NCBI RefSeq assembly: GCF_039134705.1
Contig: NZ_CP146256.1
Location: 930,001-994,000 of the forward strand
Reading direction: 5' to 3'
Source of the DNA: Kineothrix sp. IPX-CK
Lineage (GTDB): Bacteria; Bacillota; Clostridia; Lachnospirales; Lachnospiraceae
DNA length: 64,000 nucleotides
Shown here in pieces: positions 47,220-54,210 of the stretch (position 1 is the first letter of the stretch; each line of letters starts with the position of its first letter). Position numbers and translations under genes: made by a program. Below the pieces are notes generated by a model, which was not told the DNA's origin, searched no databases, and saw nothing but the letters and a program-made list of their open reading frames with translations.

Positions 47220-48287
47220 ATGCGAAAGACATATATGTTTATATACGGATTTATGATAAAAAATAAGGATAAGATTAAGAATATTAATAAAAATGAAAAA
47301 TTTCTAATTTTCTATAAAAAATTAAAGAAGTGTTTAAAAGGATTATATGGAGTTGCATCGGTAGTGTCTACACTAACAATTTTTCTTGGTGGGTTATATT
47401 ATTTGGTGGGCCAAATTACAAATAATAATCAATCGGATAATGATTTGATTATGCAACAAATCAAAGATGAGATTTGTGATGATGAACAAATCGTAAATAT
47501 GGAAAATGTAGATATACATGGGTTTGGAAATAATTCTATTATTGTCACATCTTGTAATGCAGGAAATGTAAAATGGGATGGGGAAGATAAAAATAAATTT
47601 GTTATCATGGATAGCGTTGAAAACGAAATATTGCATAGTATGAATGACTTATTAGGGGTGAAAAGTAGATATAAACCTACATTTACATATAGTATTGAAG
47701 CGGAAGGAATGCATTTATATCCTGTGATTAATTGTGTGTCTAATATATTTGGTGATTCTACTAAAGAAATATTAATCAATTACTATGTTTGGGGAAGTAC
47801 ATATAGTGCATATTATACAGCAATATTTAGATATTCCTATGAGCATGAAAAATATGAAATAGTAGGTACATATCCGATTGTAGAAAAAAATAACCTTACA
47901 CGATATGATGAGAATGGGAATATAGTTTATAACAAAAGTTTGTTGATTGATACTAAATTTAATCAAGTAATATGTGAAAGTAAGGAAGTTGATGAGTTTT
48001 GTGATTTTGATAAGTCATTTAATTTAACAGCATATTCAGGTTATTGTCGTGATTATTGGGCAGAATTTAGTAATATAGGAAAAATGTTGGTTGTAGTGAA
48101 ACATGATAGATATAGTGACGAAGTACTCATTAATTGTTATCAGCCATCATGGAAGGAAACGGAAAAGAAATTGAGATGGAATACAATATATTCAGAGTAT
48201 ACATCGGAAATATTGGCAGGTTATACAAAGGATGATTTAGCAAAATGGATAGAAAACAAGTTTAATTGTCATGTAAGCATGTATTAG
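47220..48287 (+). CDS. Membrane-anchored protein of unknown function (island cargo)
   Basis: 355 residues with a very basic, AT-rich start (about residues 1-40), one membrane helix at about 45-66 (VASVVSTLTIFLGGLYYLVGQ) and a soluble C-terminal domain of about 290 residues rich in Asn, Tyr and Ile. I recognise no catalytic motif. The cytoplasmic basic segment plus single helix suggests an inside-out anchor with the large domain outside. The TTG at 47217 is also in frame; AAAGGG favours 47220. It is the only sizeable gene of the island, so it might be a defence or surface factor, but nothing in it shows this. Confidence 0.6.
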   Translation: MRKTYMFIYGFMIKNKDKIKNINKNEKFLIFYKKLKKCLKGLYGVASVVSTLTIFLGGLYYLVGQITNNNQSDNDLIMQQIKDEICDDEQIVNMENVDIHGFGNNSIIVTSCNAGNVKWDGEDKNKFVIMDSVENEILHSMNDLLGVKSRYKPTFTYSIEAEGMHLYPVINCVSNIFGDSTKEILINYYVWGSTYSAYYTAIFRYSYEHEKYEIVGTYPIVEKNNLTRYDENGNIVYNKSLLIDTKFNQVICESKEVDEFCDFDKSFNLTAYSGYCRDYWAEFSNIGKMLVVVKHDRYSDEVLINCYQPSWKETEKKLRWNTIYSEYTSEILAGYTKDDLAKWIENKFNCHVSMY

Positions 48288-48321
48288 CAAGGCAGCGTAG
48301 AAGATTATCAAAATCTGTGGG

Positions 48322-48343
48322 TAACTAACACATAACTGACAAA
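48322..48343 (+). repeat. Two tandem 11-bp arm-type repeats, right end of island
   Basis: TAACTAACACA and TAACTGACAAA, directly comparable with the array at 46733-46765. They lie 39 bp inside the right attachment repeat. Confidence 0.72.
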
Positions 48344-48381
48344 AGAGTATAGAACCTTATATAATCAGCATTCTAAGTTAC

Positions 48382-48396
48382 CAAAGAGATAAGCAG
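48382..48396 (+). repeat. Right attachment-like repeat
   Basis: Exact second copy of CAAAGAGATAAGCAG from the rpsI end. Here it is not part of any gene. Confidence 0.75.
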
Positions 48397-48421
48397 TTAT
48401 CTGCGAAACAGACGCATATAC

Positions 48422-48460
48422 AAAGCCCCGGAATGCTTGCATTCAAGGGGCTTTTTTATA
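48422..48460 (+). terminator. Terminator right of the island, perhaps the original rpsI terminator
   Basis: AAGCCCC ... GGGGCTT with an inner GAATGC/GCATTC, followed by six T residues. It lies just after the right attachment repeat, where the rpsI terminator would have been before insertion. Confidence 0.85.
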
Positions 48461-48496
48461 TGTGGATGGTTCATTGGAACGCAAGAATGACCGAGG

Positions 48497-48603
48497 ATTT
48501 GCAAAGCAAATTAGAGGTTATTTCTGCGTTCGCAGATAATTCTACAAGTTTTCCAAGAGATAATGCGAAGCGGAATCGAGGTTCTTCCTGCGTTCGCAGA
48601 TGA
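48497..48603. repeat. Imperfect 44-bp direct repeat with GCGAAGC-like cores
   Basis: Bases 48497-48539 and 48560-48603 align, with an exact shared CTGCGTTCGCAGAT containing the palindrome TGCGTTCGCA. An inverted 11-base partner of the first copy (TTATCTGCGAA) lies at 48397-48407. The gap 48461-48657 has no gene. Confidence 0.6.
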
Positions 48604-48657
48604 CGGAAGGCCACGGATAACGGAATGTCGCAGATAAATGCTCATTATTCGATTTGT

Positions 48658-49575
48658 CTATACGTGATGATTGCTCATAGTGTGCTCATTAATCTTTTCG
48701 ATAACCTCAGTGGCGATATGAATAAATTGCTTTAAAGTAAAAGATAACCATTTATCATGATGCCAGATCAGTTGGGATCGAATGTTATAATCACATACAT
48801 AATCCAAAGGAACTAACTGGCCACTGATTATTTCAGAATTGGCAGCAGCTTCTGGCAATATGCAGACGCCAAGACCGCTTTGAGTCAGATTTTTTATTGC
48901 CTGAATACTTTCTGTTTCCAAGATGATTTTAGGAATGACACCATTTCGCTCCAAATCATTCAAAAAGTTTCTTCGATAATATGCTGCGGATTCTGTAAGA
49001 ATCAAGGGAATATTTTCAAAGTCCTTTGCACAAAGATTTTTTTTGGAGGCTAATTGATAATCTGGAGAAGCAAGAACGAGAATGGGTTCTGTTGATTCGG
49101 CGGTATATTCAATTTCCGGTATTTTATTTAGGTAGCCAATCGTGTAAGCTAAATCAATTTTATTTTCTCTTAACTCAGTTAAAAATTCAGAGCATTTTAA
49201 AATCTTCAGATAAATGTCGACATTAGGATATGCCTGCTTAAATTCTTTGATAATGGCAGGCATTTTTTCGATACATAGAGAATCACAGATACCAATTTGT
49301 ATGGAATTTGTTTCACCGGTTGTTTCCAATACTAAGTCGTTTATTTTTTCTGAAAGTTTTAATAATTGGCGTACGGAAGGTAACAGTTGTTGACCTGCAT
49401 GGGTTAACGTTACTTTTTTGCCAATTCTATCAAAAAGTTGAACACCTAATTCTTCTTCCAGTTTTTTGATATGCAGGGTGATACACGATTGAGTATATCC
49501 CAGATTATTTGCAGCTTTTGTAAAATTGAGCTCCTTACTTAGGATATAAAAAGTTTGTAATTGTTTTATCTCCAT
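48658..49575 (-). CDS. LysR-family transcriptional regulator
   Basis: 305 residues from MEIKQLQTFYILSKELNFTK. N-terminal helix-turn-helix (ANNLGYTQSCITLHIKKLEEEL) and the usual effector-binding domain with IGICDSLCIEKMPAIIKEF near 92. GGAG 5 bp upstream selects the ATG at 49575 over 49599. It diverges from a small lipocalin-like gene, which it probably controls. Low GC, like the rest of this accessory segment. Confidence 0.9.
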   Translation of the reverse strand: MEIKQLQTFYILSKELNFTKAANNLGYTQSCITLHIKKLEEELGVQLFDRIGKKVTLTHAGQQLLPSVRQLLKLSEKINDLVLETTGETNSIQIGICDSLCIEKMPAIIKEFKQAYPNVDIYLKILKCSEFLTELRENKIDLAYTIGYLNKIPEIEYTAESTEPILVLASPDYQLASKKNLCAKDFENIPLILTESAAYYRRNFLNDLERNGVIPKIILETESIQAIKNLTQSGLGVCILPEAAANSEIISGQLVPLDYVCDYNIRSQLIWHHDKWLSFTLKQFIHIATEVIEKINEHTMSNHHV

Positions 49576-49640
49576 AATGACTCCTTCTTTTGATAACAAA
49601 AAATGATTAATATAATAATATTAATTAATTTTACTAATCA

Positions 49641-49655
49641 ATAACTAGATGTTAT
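49641..49655. promoter_or_regulatory. Candidate LysR operator
   Basis: ATAAC-TAGAT-GTTAT in the 117-bp divergent gap fits the T-N11-A dyad of LysR sites. Neighbouring TGATAAC (from about 49598) pairs with GTTATCA (49651-49657). Confidence 0.5.
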
Positions 49656-49692
49656 CATTTTTTTATAAAACAGACAACAGAAAGGATAAAAA

Positions 49693-50211
49693 ATGGAAGT
49701 ATTTATGAAAGCACTGATAAGTGAAAATAGAAGCGCTAAGATTCCAGAAGAAAAAGATTATTTCGGAAAATTAATTGGAGAGTGGGAGTTTTCCTGGCAT
49801 GATGGAATTGGAACTGAGAAGGAAAGAATTGTAAAAGGAGAATGGATATTTTCCAGAATCTTAGAAGGAACAGGCATACAGGATTTGTTCATATGTCCAT
49901 CCAGGGAGGAAAGAAAAAAAATAAAGGAGCCTGATGCAGAATATGGAACGACAATAAGAACCTATAATCCAAAAACTGGGAATTGGGATATTTATTACTG
50001 TTGTTACGGAGAAAGCACAAGACTTGAGGCGGTAAAAGAAGAGGATAAAATAATATTAACTGAAATAACGAAAGGTGAGATGAAATGGATGTTTTCTGAT
50101 ATACAGGAAAATAGTTTCTTGTGGCAACGAATAATTAAAAATGAAGAGGGGGGATGGACGGTAAATTGTAATTGCCAGGCTGTTAGAAAAATAATTGATG
50201 AAATACTATAA
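49693..50211 (+). CDS. Lipocalin-like protein of unknown function (DUF1579-like)
   Basis: 172 residues. The pattern EKDYFGKLIGEWEFSWHDG, GEWIFSRILEGTGIQDLFICPS, YGTTIRTYNPKTGNWDIYYC is that of small beta-barrel DUF1579/lipocalin-like proteins often placed beside regulators in Firmicutes. No signal peptide. Divergent from the LysR gene and likely its target. AAAGGA precedes the ATG. Confidence 0.65.
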   Translation: MEVFMKALISENRSAKIPEEKDYFGKLIGEWEFSWHDGIGTEKERIVKGEWIFSRILEGTGIQDLFICPSREERKKIKEPDAEYGTTIRTYNPKTGNWDIYYCCYGESTRLEAVKEEDKIILTEITKGEMKWMFSDIQENSFLWQRIIKNEEGGWTVNCNCQAVRKIIDEIL

Positions 50212-50337
50212 AAATATTAACATCTATTGTATAATATTACGTAGAATAGTTACCTTGATATAATAATAGTTAAAATATATCGAAGAAAAGAGATAAATAT
50301 CAATTATTCAAATATTTCTGCAGGAGGATTACTTTTT

Positions 50338-50364
50338 ATGAGAAAATTTATTATTTTTGCATAG
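50338..50364 (+). CDS. 8-codon leader ORF upstream of the CD3324-family gene
   Basis: AGGAGG then MRKFIIFA and a stop. The stop overlaps a hairpin ATAGC-ACTA-GCTAT (50361-50374), and a second pair, CCTAAA with TTTAGG, can hide the ribosome site of the next gene at 50446. The layout suggests translational attenuation. The same design recurs at 50844. Confidence 0.45.
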   Translation: MRKFIIFA

Positions 50365-50445
50365 CACTAGCTATTGCAATTTTATAATATGAAATTTGTT
50401 ATAGCTATTGCTAACCTAAAGAATTTAATAATTTAGGAGGCAAAT

Positions 50446-50706
50446 ATGGGCTATAGAAAAGCGGAAGAAATTCTGCCAATGGAAATAATAGAATTAATAC
50501 ATAAATATGTGGATGGAGAAAATATTTATATTCCCAGAAAAGAAAATCAAAGAAAAGAATGGGGAAACAACACTTTTATACGGCAGGAATTGGAAGATCG
50601 GAATTTTCAGATATTTACTGACTTTCAAAATGGGCATAAAGTTCAGGATTTATCAATTAAGTATTTTTATCGGAGAAAAGTATCCAACGTATTTTACGTA
50701 AAATGA
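50446..50706 (+). pseudogene. CD3324-family protein, frameshifted near its 3' end
   Basis: 86 residues as read. GYRKAEEILPMEIIELIHKY and VDGENIYIPRKENQRKEWG match the small CD3324 family of Clostridia. After DLSIKYF the frame runs into YRRKVSNVFYVK; adding one T to the T5 run at 50664-50668 gives LSEKSIQRILRKMK and a stop at 50709-50711, the expected helix-turn-helix-like ending. So this is a one-base loss in a homopolymer or a sequencing error. The family looks like a DNA-binding protein of unknown role. Confidence 0.7.
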
Positions 50707-50724
50707 AATGAATATTGTCATATT

Positions 50725-50767
50725 TGAGCTGATCCAAAGAAATTTGTATCGGCTCATTCTTTTTTAG
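50725..50767 (+). terminator. Terminator after the CD3324-family gene
   Basis: TGAGCTGAT/ATCGGCTCA (50725-50733 with 50748-50756) followed by TTCTTTTTT. Confidence 0.85.
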
Positions 50768-50843
50768 AAAAATATTTAAGGTGGGAATTAAATGTAATAT
50801 TTCCTAAAATTAAATAAGAAATTAACATAGGAGGAACATTTTT

Positions 50844-50870
50844 ATGACTACCCCAGTTTGTTTTGCATAG
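50844..50870 (+). CDS. 8-codon leader ORF upstream of the DUF1062 remnant
   Basis: AGGAGG then MTTPVCFA and a stop. The end TTTTGCATAG and following hairpin (ATAGC ... GCTAT) are shared with the leader at 50338, though the first six codons differ. AATAGC at 50902-50907 can pair instead with GCTATT at 50876-50881. Confidence 0.45.
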   Translation: MTTPVCFA

Positions 50871-50952
50871 CAAAGGCTATTTCAAATAAAAATCAGATGA
50901 TTATGTAATAGCACTTTGCAAATCCATTTATAAATTCTAAAGGAAATGCAAA

Positions 50953-51458
50953 ATGAACTATTTAAGAAAAATAGAATATACAATAATACAGAAGGAATCT
51001 TTTAAAATACTAAAAAATTGTTCGGGATGTGGTTGTAAAGCAGTGTTTCATAATACAAATTGCTTTCGTGTAAATGCAAATGGTAATAAAATAGATATAT
51101 GGTTGATCTATCAATGTATAAAGTGTAAACATACTCATAATTTGACGGTCTACGAAAGATGTAAACCGGAGTCCATATTGCGGCAGGAATATGAGGGATA
51201 TTTAAGTAATTCCAGTGAATTAGCATTTGCGTATGGAACAGATAGCAATTTTTTCGCAAAGGTGATTTACTGGTAGTTAGCAGCAGTTATGCACTCAAAA
51301 TACGAACCGATAAAGTTGCAGCTGAGATTTTAAATCTTACGAGGTCCGGAGTTAAAGGATTAGAAAAGTCCGGAGCTATTGTTGTGGCAGAAGAAAAACA
51401 GGAACATAAAATCATTATTGAAATAGAGAGGGATATAAATAGTGATGGAGCTGTTTAA
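50953..51458 (+). pseudogene. DUF1062-family gene, broken by frameshift or deletion
   Basis: The first frame gives 107 residues (LKNCSGCGCKAVFHNTNCFRV, zinc-type C-x-x-C pairs, QCIKCKHTHNLTVYERC) and stops at 51276. The C-terminal half continues in another frame from 51261 (SSYALKIRTDKVAAEILN, then TRSGVKGLEKSG) to a stop at 51456. The two halves together resemble one DUF1062 protein of about 200 residues with part of the middle missing. Confidence 0.7.
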
Positions 51459-51493
51459 AGTAATGCATTCAGGTGATGAGGACATCTTTTTTG

Positions 51494-51522
51494 TTGACCA
51501 TAAATTAATAATATGCTATATT
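51494..51522 (+). promoter_or_regulatory. Promoter of the aspS2 leader
   Basis: TTGACC at 51494-51499, 17 bp, TATATT at 51517-51522. The start would be near 51529, only about 11 nt before the leader-peptide ribosome site. Confidence 0.75.
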
Positions 51523-51552
51523 ATCTCTTAATAATAAATGGAGGCTGCTGTA

Positions 51553-51603
51553 ATGAATCAGTATCAACAATATGAAATGTTGAATAGGGACGACGATTTA
51601 TAG
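51553..51603 (+). CDS. Leader peptide with Asp codon run, upstream of the second AspRS
   Basis: GGAGG (51540-51544) then MNQYQQYEMLNRDDDL. Three Asp codons in a row (51589-51597) sit two codons before the stop. It is followed by competing hairpins and an intrinsic terminator, then an aspartyl-tRNA synthetase gene: the layout of ribosome-mediated attenuation by charged tRNA-Asp. Confidence 0.7.
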   Translation: MNQYQQYEMLNRDDDL

Positions 51604-51721
51604 CGCTTGTAACCGTGATGTAAGAATCATAGGTGCAAGCGCTAAACGTGTTGTGCCTATGTGGAGAAATATACTAAGAGCCACATTGGTAAATTAATTT
51701 TACTTGTGTGGCTCTTTTTTT
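51601..51721 (+). promoter_or_regulatory. Attenuator with terminator before aspS2
   Basis: Hairpin A: 51601-51609 with 51636-51644 (TAGCGCTTG/CAAGCGCTA). Hairpin B: 51631-51638 with 51651-51658, using two G-U pairs. Antiterminator: 51656-51664 with 51681-51689, one mismatch. Terminator: 51676-51685 with 51707-51716 (AAGAGCCACA/TGTGGCTCTT) and a T run to 51721. A excludes B, B overlaps the antiterminator, and the antiterminator excludes the terminator. A ribosome held at the Asp codons would leave most of A free and favour readthrough; one reaching the stop would cover A and favour termination. Confidence 0.7.
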
Positions 51722-51829
51722 AGCCATACAGGTAACTGAAAGGTTGTGATTGTATGGGGCATATAGATTATGTCCTCATGGATTTGTGATTTTTTTAAGA
51801 AAGATGAATTCAGGAGGATAGTGTGAAAA

Positions 51830-51883
51830 ATGAATGTTTCACACGCAACTTTGTGCCTGTGGCCCAAAGTTTGCAGGTTATGA
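51830..51883 (+). CDS. Possible second upstream ORF before aspS2
   Basis: 17 codons (MNVSHATLCLWPKVCRL) with AGGAGG at 51811-51816. The start lies in the loop of a perfect GTGTGAAA/TTTCACAC hairpin and the stop is 20 bp before the preferred aspS2 start. It might couple translation; it could equally be chance. Confidence 0.3.
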   Translation: MNVSHATLCLWPKVCRL

Positions 51884-51902
51884 GAAAGGCATGGTTATTA
51901 AA

Positions 51903-53228
51903 ATGATAAAACTAACAGGAAAATTAGAAAAAGTAGCCGTAGAAGCAGATGAATTAAAAAATCAAATAGGTAATACAGTGCAAATACATGGCAGTATTTA
52001 CAAAATCAGAAAAATGAGTGATTTTGCATTTGTATTATTAAGAGCAAAAAGAGAAATTGTCCAGTGCATATATACGAAGGAAACCTCCGAATTTCCATTA
52101 GAGAAATTAGTGGAGGAAAGCTGTGTTATAGTTACGGCATATGTTCAGGAAGAAAACAGATCAAAAACTGGATATGATCTTCAAATTAGAAATATTAATG
52201 TATTGTCAGCCCCTGAAGCATCGAGTCCAATTGTAATCAATAATAAGTATGTAGATACTTCCATTGAAAAATTACTTGATTTTAGGCCAATTACATTAAG
52301 AAATGAAAAAGAGCGGGCTATATTTAAAATTCAGGAAGGAATAGTGGATGGAATACGTGAGTTCTTAAAAAAAGAAAAATTCACAGAAATTCGTACTCCC
52401 AAAATTGTTTATGCTGGTGCAGAAGGTGGTGCTAACATATTTCATCTGGAGTATTTTGGAAGAAATGCTTATTTAGCGCAGAGTCCACAATTCTATAAAC
52501 AAATGATGGTTGGTGTATATGAGAGAGTATTTGAAATTGCACCGGTTTATCGAGCTGAGAAGCATGATACTTCCAGACACCTTAATGAGTACACAAGCGT
52601 AGATTTTGAAATGGGGTATATCAATAGTTTCGAAGAAATTATGCAGATGGAAACCCTGATGTTGAGATACACTTTTCAATATCTCCAAAAAAAATATGAA
52701 TCTGAAATAAAGCTGTTAAGAATAAACTTGCCAGTCATTCATGAGATTCCTGTGATTACTTTTAAAGAGGCAAAAGAATTGATTGCAAAAGAATATCATA
52801 GGGAAATAAATGATTTAGATGATTTTGAGCCTGAAGAAGAAAAATTACTTTGTAGATGGATAAAGGAGGAAACCGTAAGTGATTTTGTTTTTGTAACCGG
52901 CTATCCAAGTAAAAAACGTCCTTTTTATGCCATGGAGAGTAAAGAAAACAGGGAAGAAACCTTAAGCTTTGATCTTTTGTTCAGAGGGCTGGAGATTACT
53001 ACTGGTGGTCAAAGAATACATTCCTATCAAGAGCAGATTGAAAAGATGAAAAGGAGAGACATGGATATAGAACAGTTTCAAAGCTATCTCATGATGCATA
53101 AATATGGTATGCCGCCGCATGGAGGATTGGGGTTAGGATTGGAACGTTTTACCAGCAGGCTATTAGAACAGGAAAATGTACGATTTTCTACATTATTTCC
53201 CAGAGACATTAATAGATTAGTCCCATAG
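51903..53228 (+). CDS. Aspartyl-tRNA synthetase, archaeal-type second copy
   Basis: 441 residues from MIKLTGKLEKVAVEADELK. N-terminal OB-fold anticodon domain, then a class II core: motif 1 region FLKKEKFTEIRTPKI, motif 2 VYRAEKHDTSRHLNEYTSVD, motif 3 GLGLGLERFTSRLL and FPRDINRLVP. It lacks the GAD insertion of bacterial AspRS, so it is of the archaeal/eukaryal form, seen in Clostridia as a tRNA-Asn-charging or extra enzyme. An in-frame ATG at 51834 would add 23 residues unlike the family; 51891 is also possible. Controlled by the Asp-codon attenuator upstream. Confidence 0.88.
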   Translation: MIKLTGKLEKVAVEADELKNQIGNTVQIHGSIYKIRKMSDFAFVLLRAKREIVQCIYTKETSEFPLEKLVEESCVIVTAYVQEENRSKTGYDLQIRNINVLSAPEASSPIVINNKYVDTSIEKLLDFRPITLRNEKERAIFKIQEGIVDGIREFLKKEKFTEIRTPKIVYAGAEGGANIFHLEYFGRNAYLAQSPQFYKQMMVGVYERVFEIAPVYRAEKHDTSRHLNEYTSVDFEMGYINSFEEIMQMETLMLRYTFQYLQKKYESEIKLLRINLPVIHEIPVITFKEAKELIAKEYHREINDLDDFEPEEEKLLCRWIKEETVSDFVFVTGYPSKKRPFYAMESKENREETLSFDLLFRGLEITTGGQRIHSYQEQIEKMKRRDMDIEQFQSYLMMHKYGMPPHGGLGLGLERFTSRLLEQENVRFSTLFPRDINRLVP

Positions 53229-53248
53229 GTCAAGATACAGATTTTCAT

Positions 53249-53293
53249 AGGACATTTTTGGGTGAAGCAATTTGCCGGAAAATGTCCTTTTAT
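53249..53293 (+). terminator. Terminator after aspS2
   Basis: AGGACATTTT/AAAATGTCCT (53249-53258 with 53279-53288) followed by TTTATT. Confidence 0.75.
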
Positions 53294-53378
53294 TAATAAG
53301 AGTAGGGCGCAAAGTGTGTTGCTCGATGTTTTCATTCTTTTATATCTTGTCAACTGCATCGATTATGCTAATAATGTA

Positions 53379-53405
53379 CTAACTCATGCTAAAAACAAAT
53401 TAATA
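53379..53405 (+). repeat. Left copy of a 27-bp target duplication
   Basis: Bases 53379-53405 (starting CTAACTCATGC) recur exactly at 57240-57266. They flank the IS481-like element. Confidence 0.85.
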
Positions 53406-53901
53406 TGTAGGTTTGTCAAACATATGTTACAGTGACCGTAAATAATTCTTTAATATCTCTGCGGGAGATTTCCATCCAAGGGGCCTCATGGGAAAGCGGT
53501 TATAATCCCTTGTGTTATAGATCTTTAACTGTCTGCCAAAGTCCTCCAATGAGTAGAATCGATGGGTGGCATAAAAGCGTTCATTGTCTTTTCTGTGGCT
53601 GCGCTCTACCTTCCCATTATGTCTTGGAGTGAAGGGACGGATCAACTTATGACGGATGCCATGCTGCTGTAGCCTTACCTGAAAAAGAGTCGGTTTATCG
53701 CAACCACCATAAGAAGCAAACCGCTTGGTGAATTCCTGCCCATTATCGGTCTGCACACACTCGATGGGTAAGGGAAATGCTTTGATCAGGTGCTCCAAAA
53801 ACTGTGAGGAAGAATAAGAACTGTGTTCTTCAAAGGCTTCCACGAAACGCCATCGGGAGAATTCATCGATGGCTGTGTATTGATAAAAACGCTTCCCTTT
53901 G

Positions 53902-53909
53902 GCATCACC
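53902..53909 (+). repeat. Left copy of the 8-bp IS21 target duplication
   Basis: GCATCACC, repeated at 56666-56673. Confidence 0.88.
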
Positions 53910-54017
53910 TGTGATTGTCAATAAAAAAGTCCCAAAAATAGCGGAGAAAATTCCCCACTTTATTTACCCGGGAAAAAGCACCGCTATGGATGCTTTTTCC
54001 AGTTTTTTACTGTCTTT

Positions 54018-54209
54018 TTACACCATGGGTAATACGCCATGCCATAATTCATAATCAGGAATTGCGATATCATTCTTCATAAGCAATAATTCCAGCTCTT
54101 TATTACGCTGTTTGAGCAGTTCAGCTTTTCTTTGCTCATCATCAAGCATATCTCTCAGTATATCCGCCGCTTCTATCGCTTCGTTTCGTGTCAGCCTGTT
54201 TTCTTTCAT
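54018..54209 (-). CDS. Small third gene of the IS21-family element
   Basis: 63 residues, charged and coiled-coil-like in the middle (DEQRKAELLKQRNKELELLLM). It starts 1 bp after the istB stop, so it is translationally coupled. Function unknown; similar small genes accompany some Clostridial IS21 elements. Confidence 0.5.
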   Translation of the reverse strand: MKENRLTRNEAIEAADILRDMLDDEQRKAELLKQRNKELELLLMKNDIAIPDYELWHGVLPMV

Positions 54210-54210
54210 C

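Larger units (their letters stand above)
46628..48396 (+). mobile_element. Small integrase-less island at the 3' end of rpsI
   Basis: A 1.77-kb AT-rich segment between the 15-bp direct repeats. Each end also has direct 11-bp repeats of the form TAACTNACANN: three in tandem at 46733-46765 and two at 48322-48343, within longer similar blocks (46717-46765 and 48306-48343). Such arrays resemble integrase arm-binding sites. Cargo is a type I toxin-antitoxin pair and one unknown gene. There is no integrase, so the element would need one in trans (a cis-mobilizable or decayed element). Ribosomal-protein gene ends, rpsI among them, are known integration sites of Firmicute elements. Confidence 0.65.

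Noticed and set aside
46628..48396. The rpsI island as an ordinary transposon
   Set aside because: There are no terminal inverted repeats or transposase; the boundary repeats are direct and one lies in a gene end, which fits site-specific integration.
51834..51902. Longer N-terminus for the second AspRS
   Set aside because: The 23 added residues (Cys-rich, unlike an OB fold start) overlap a hairpin and a separate small ORF with a better ribosome site.
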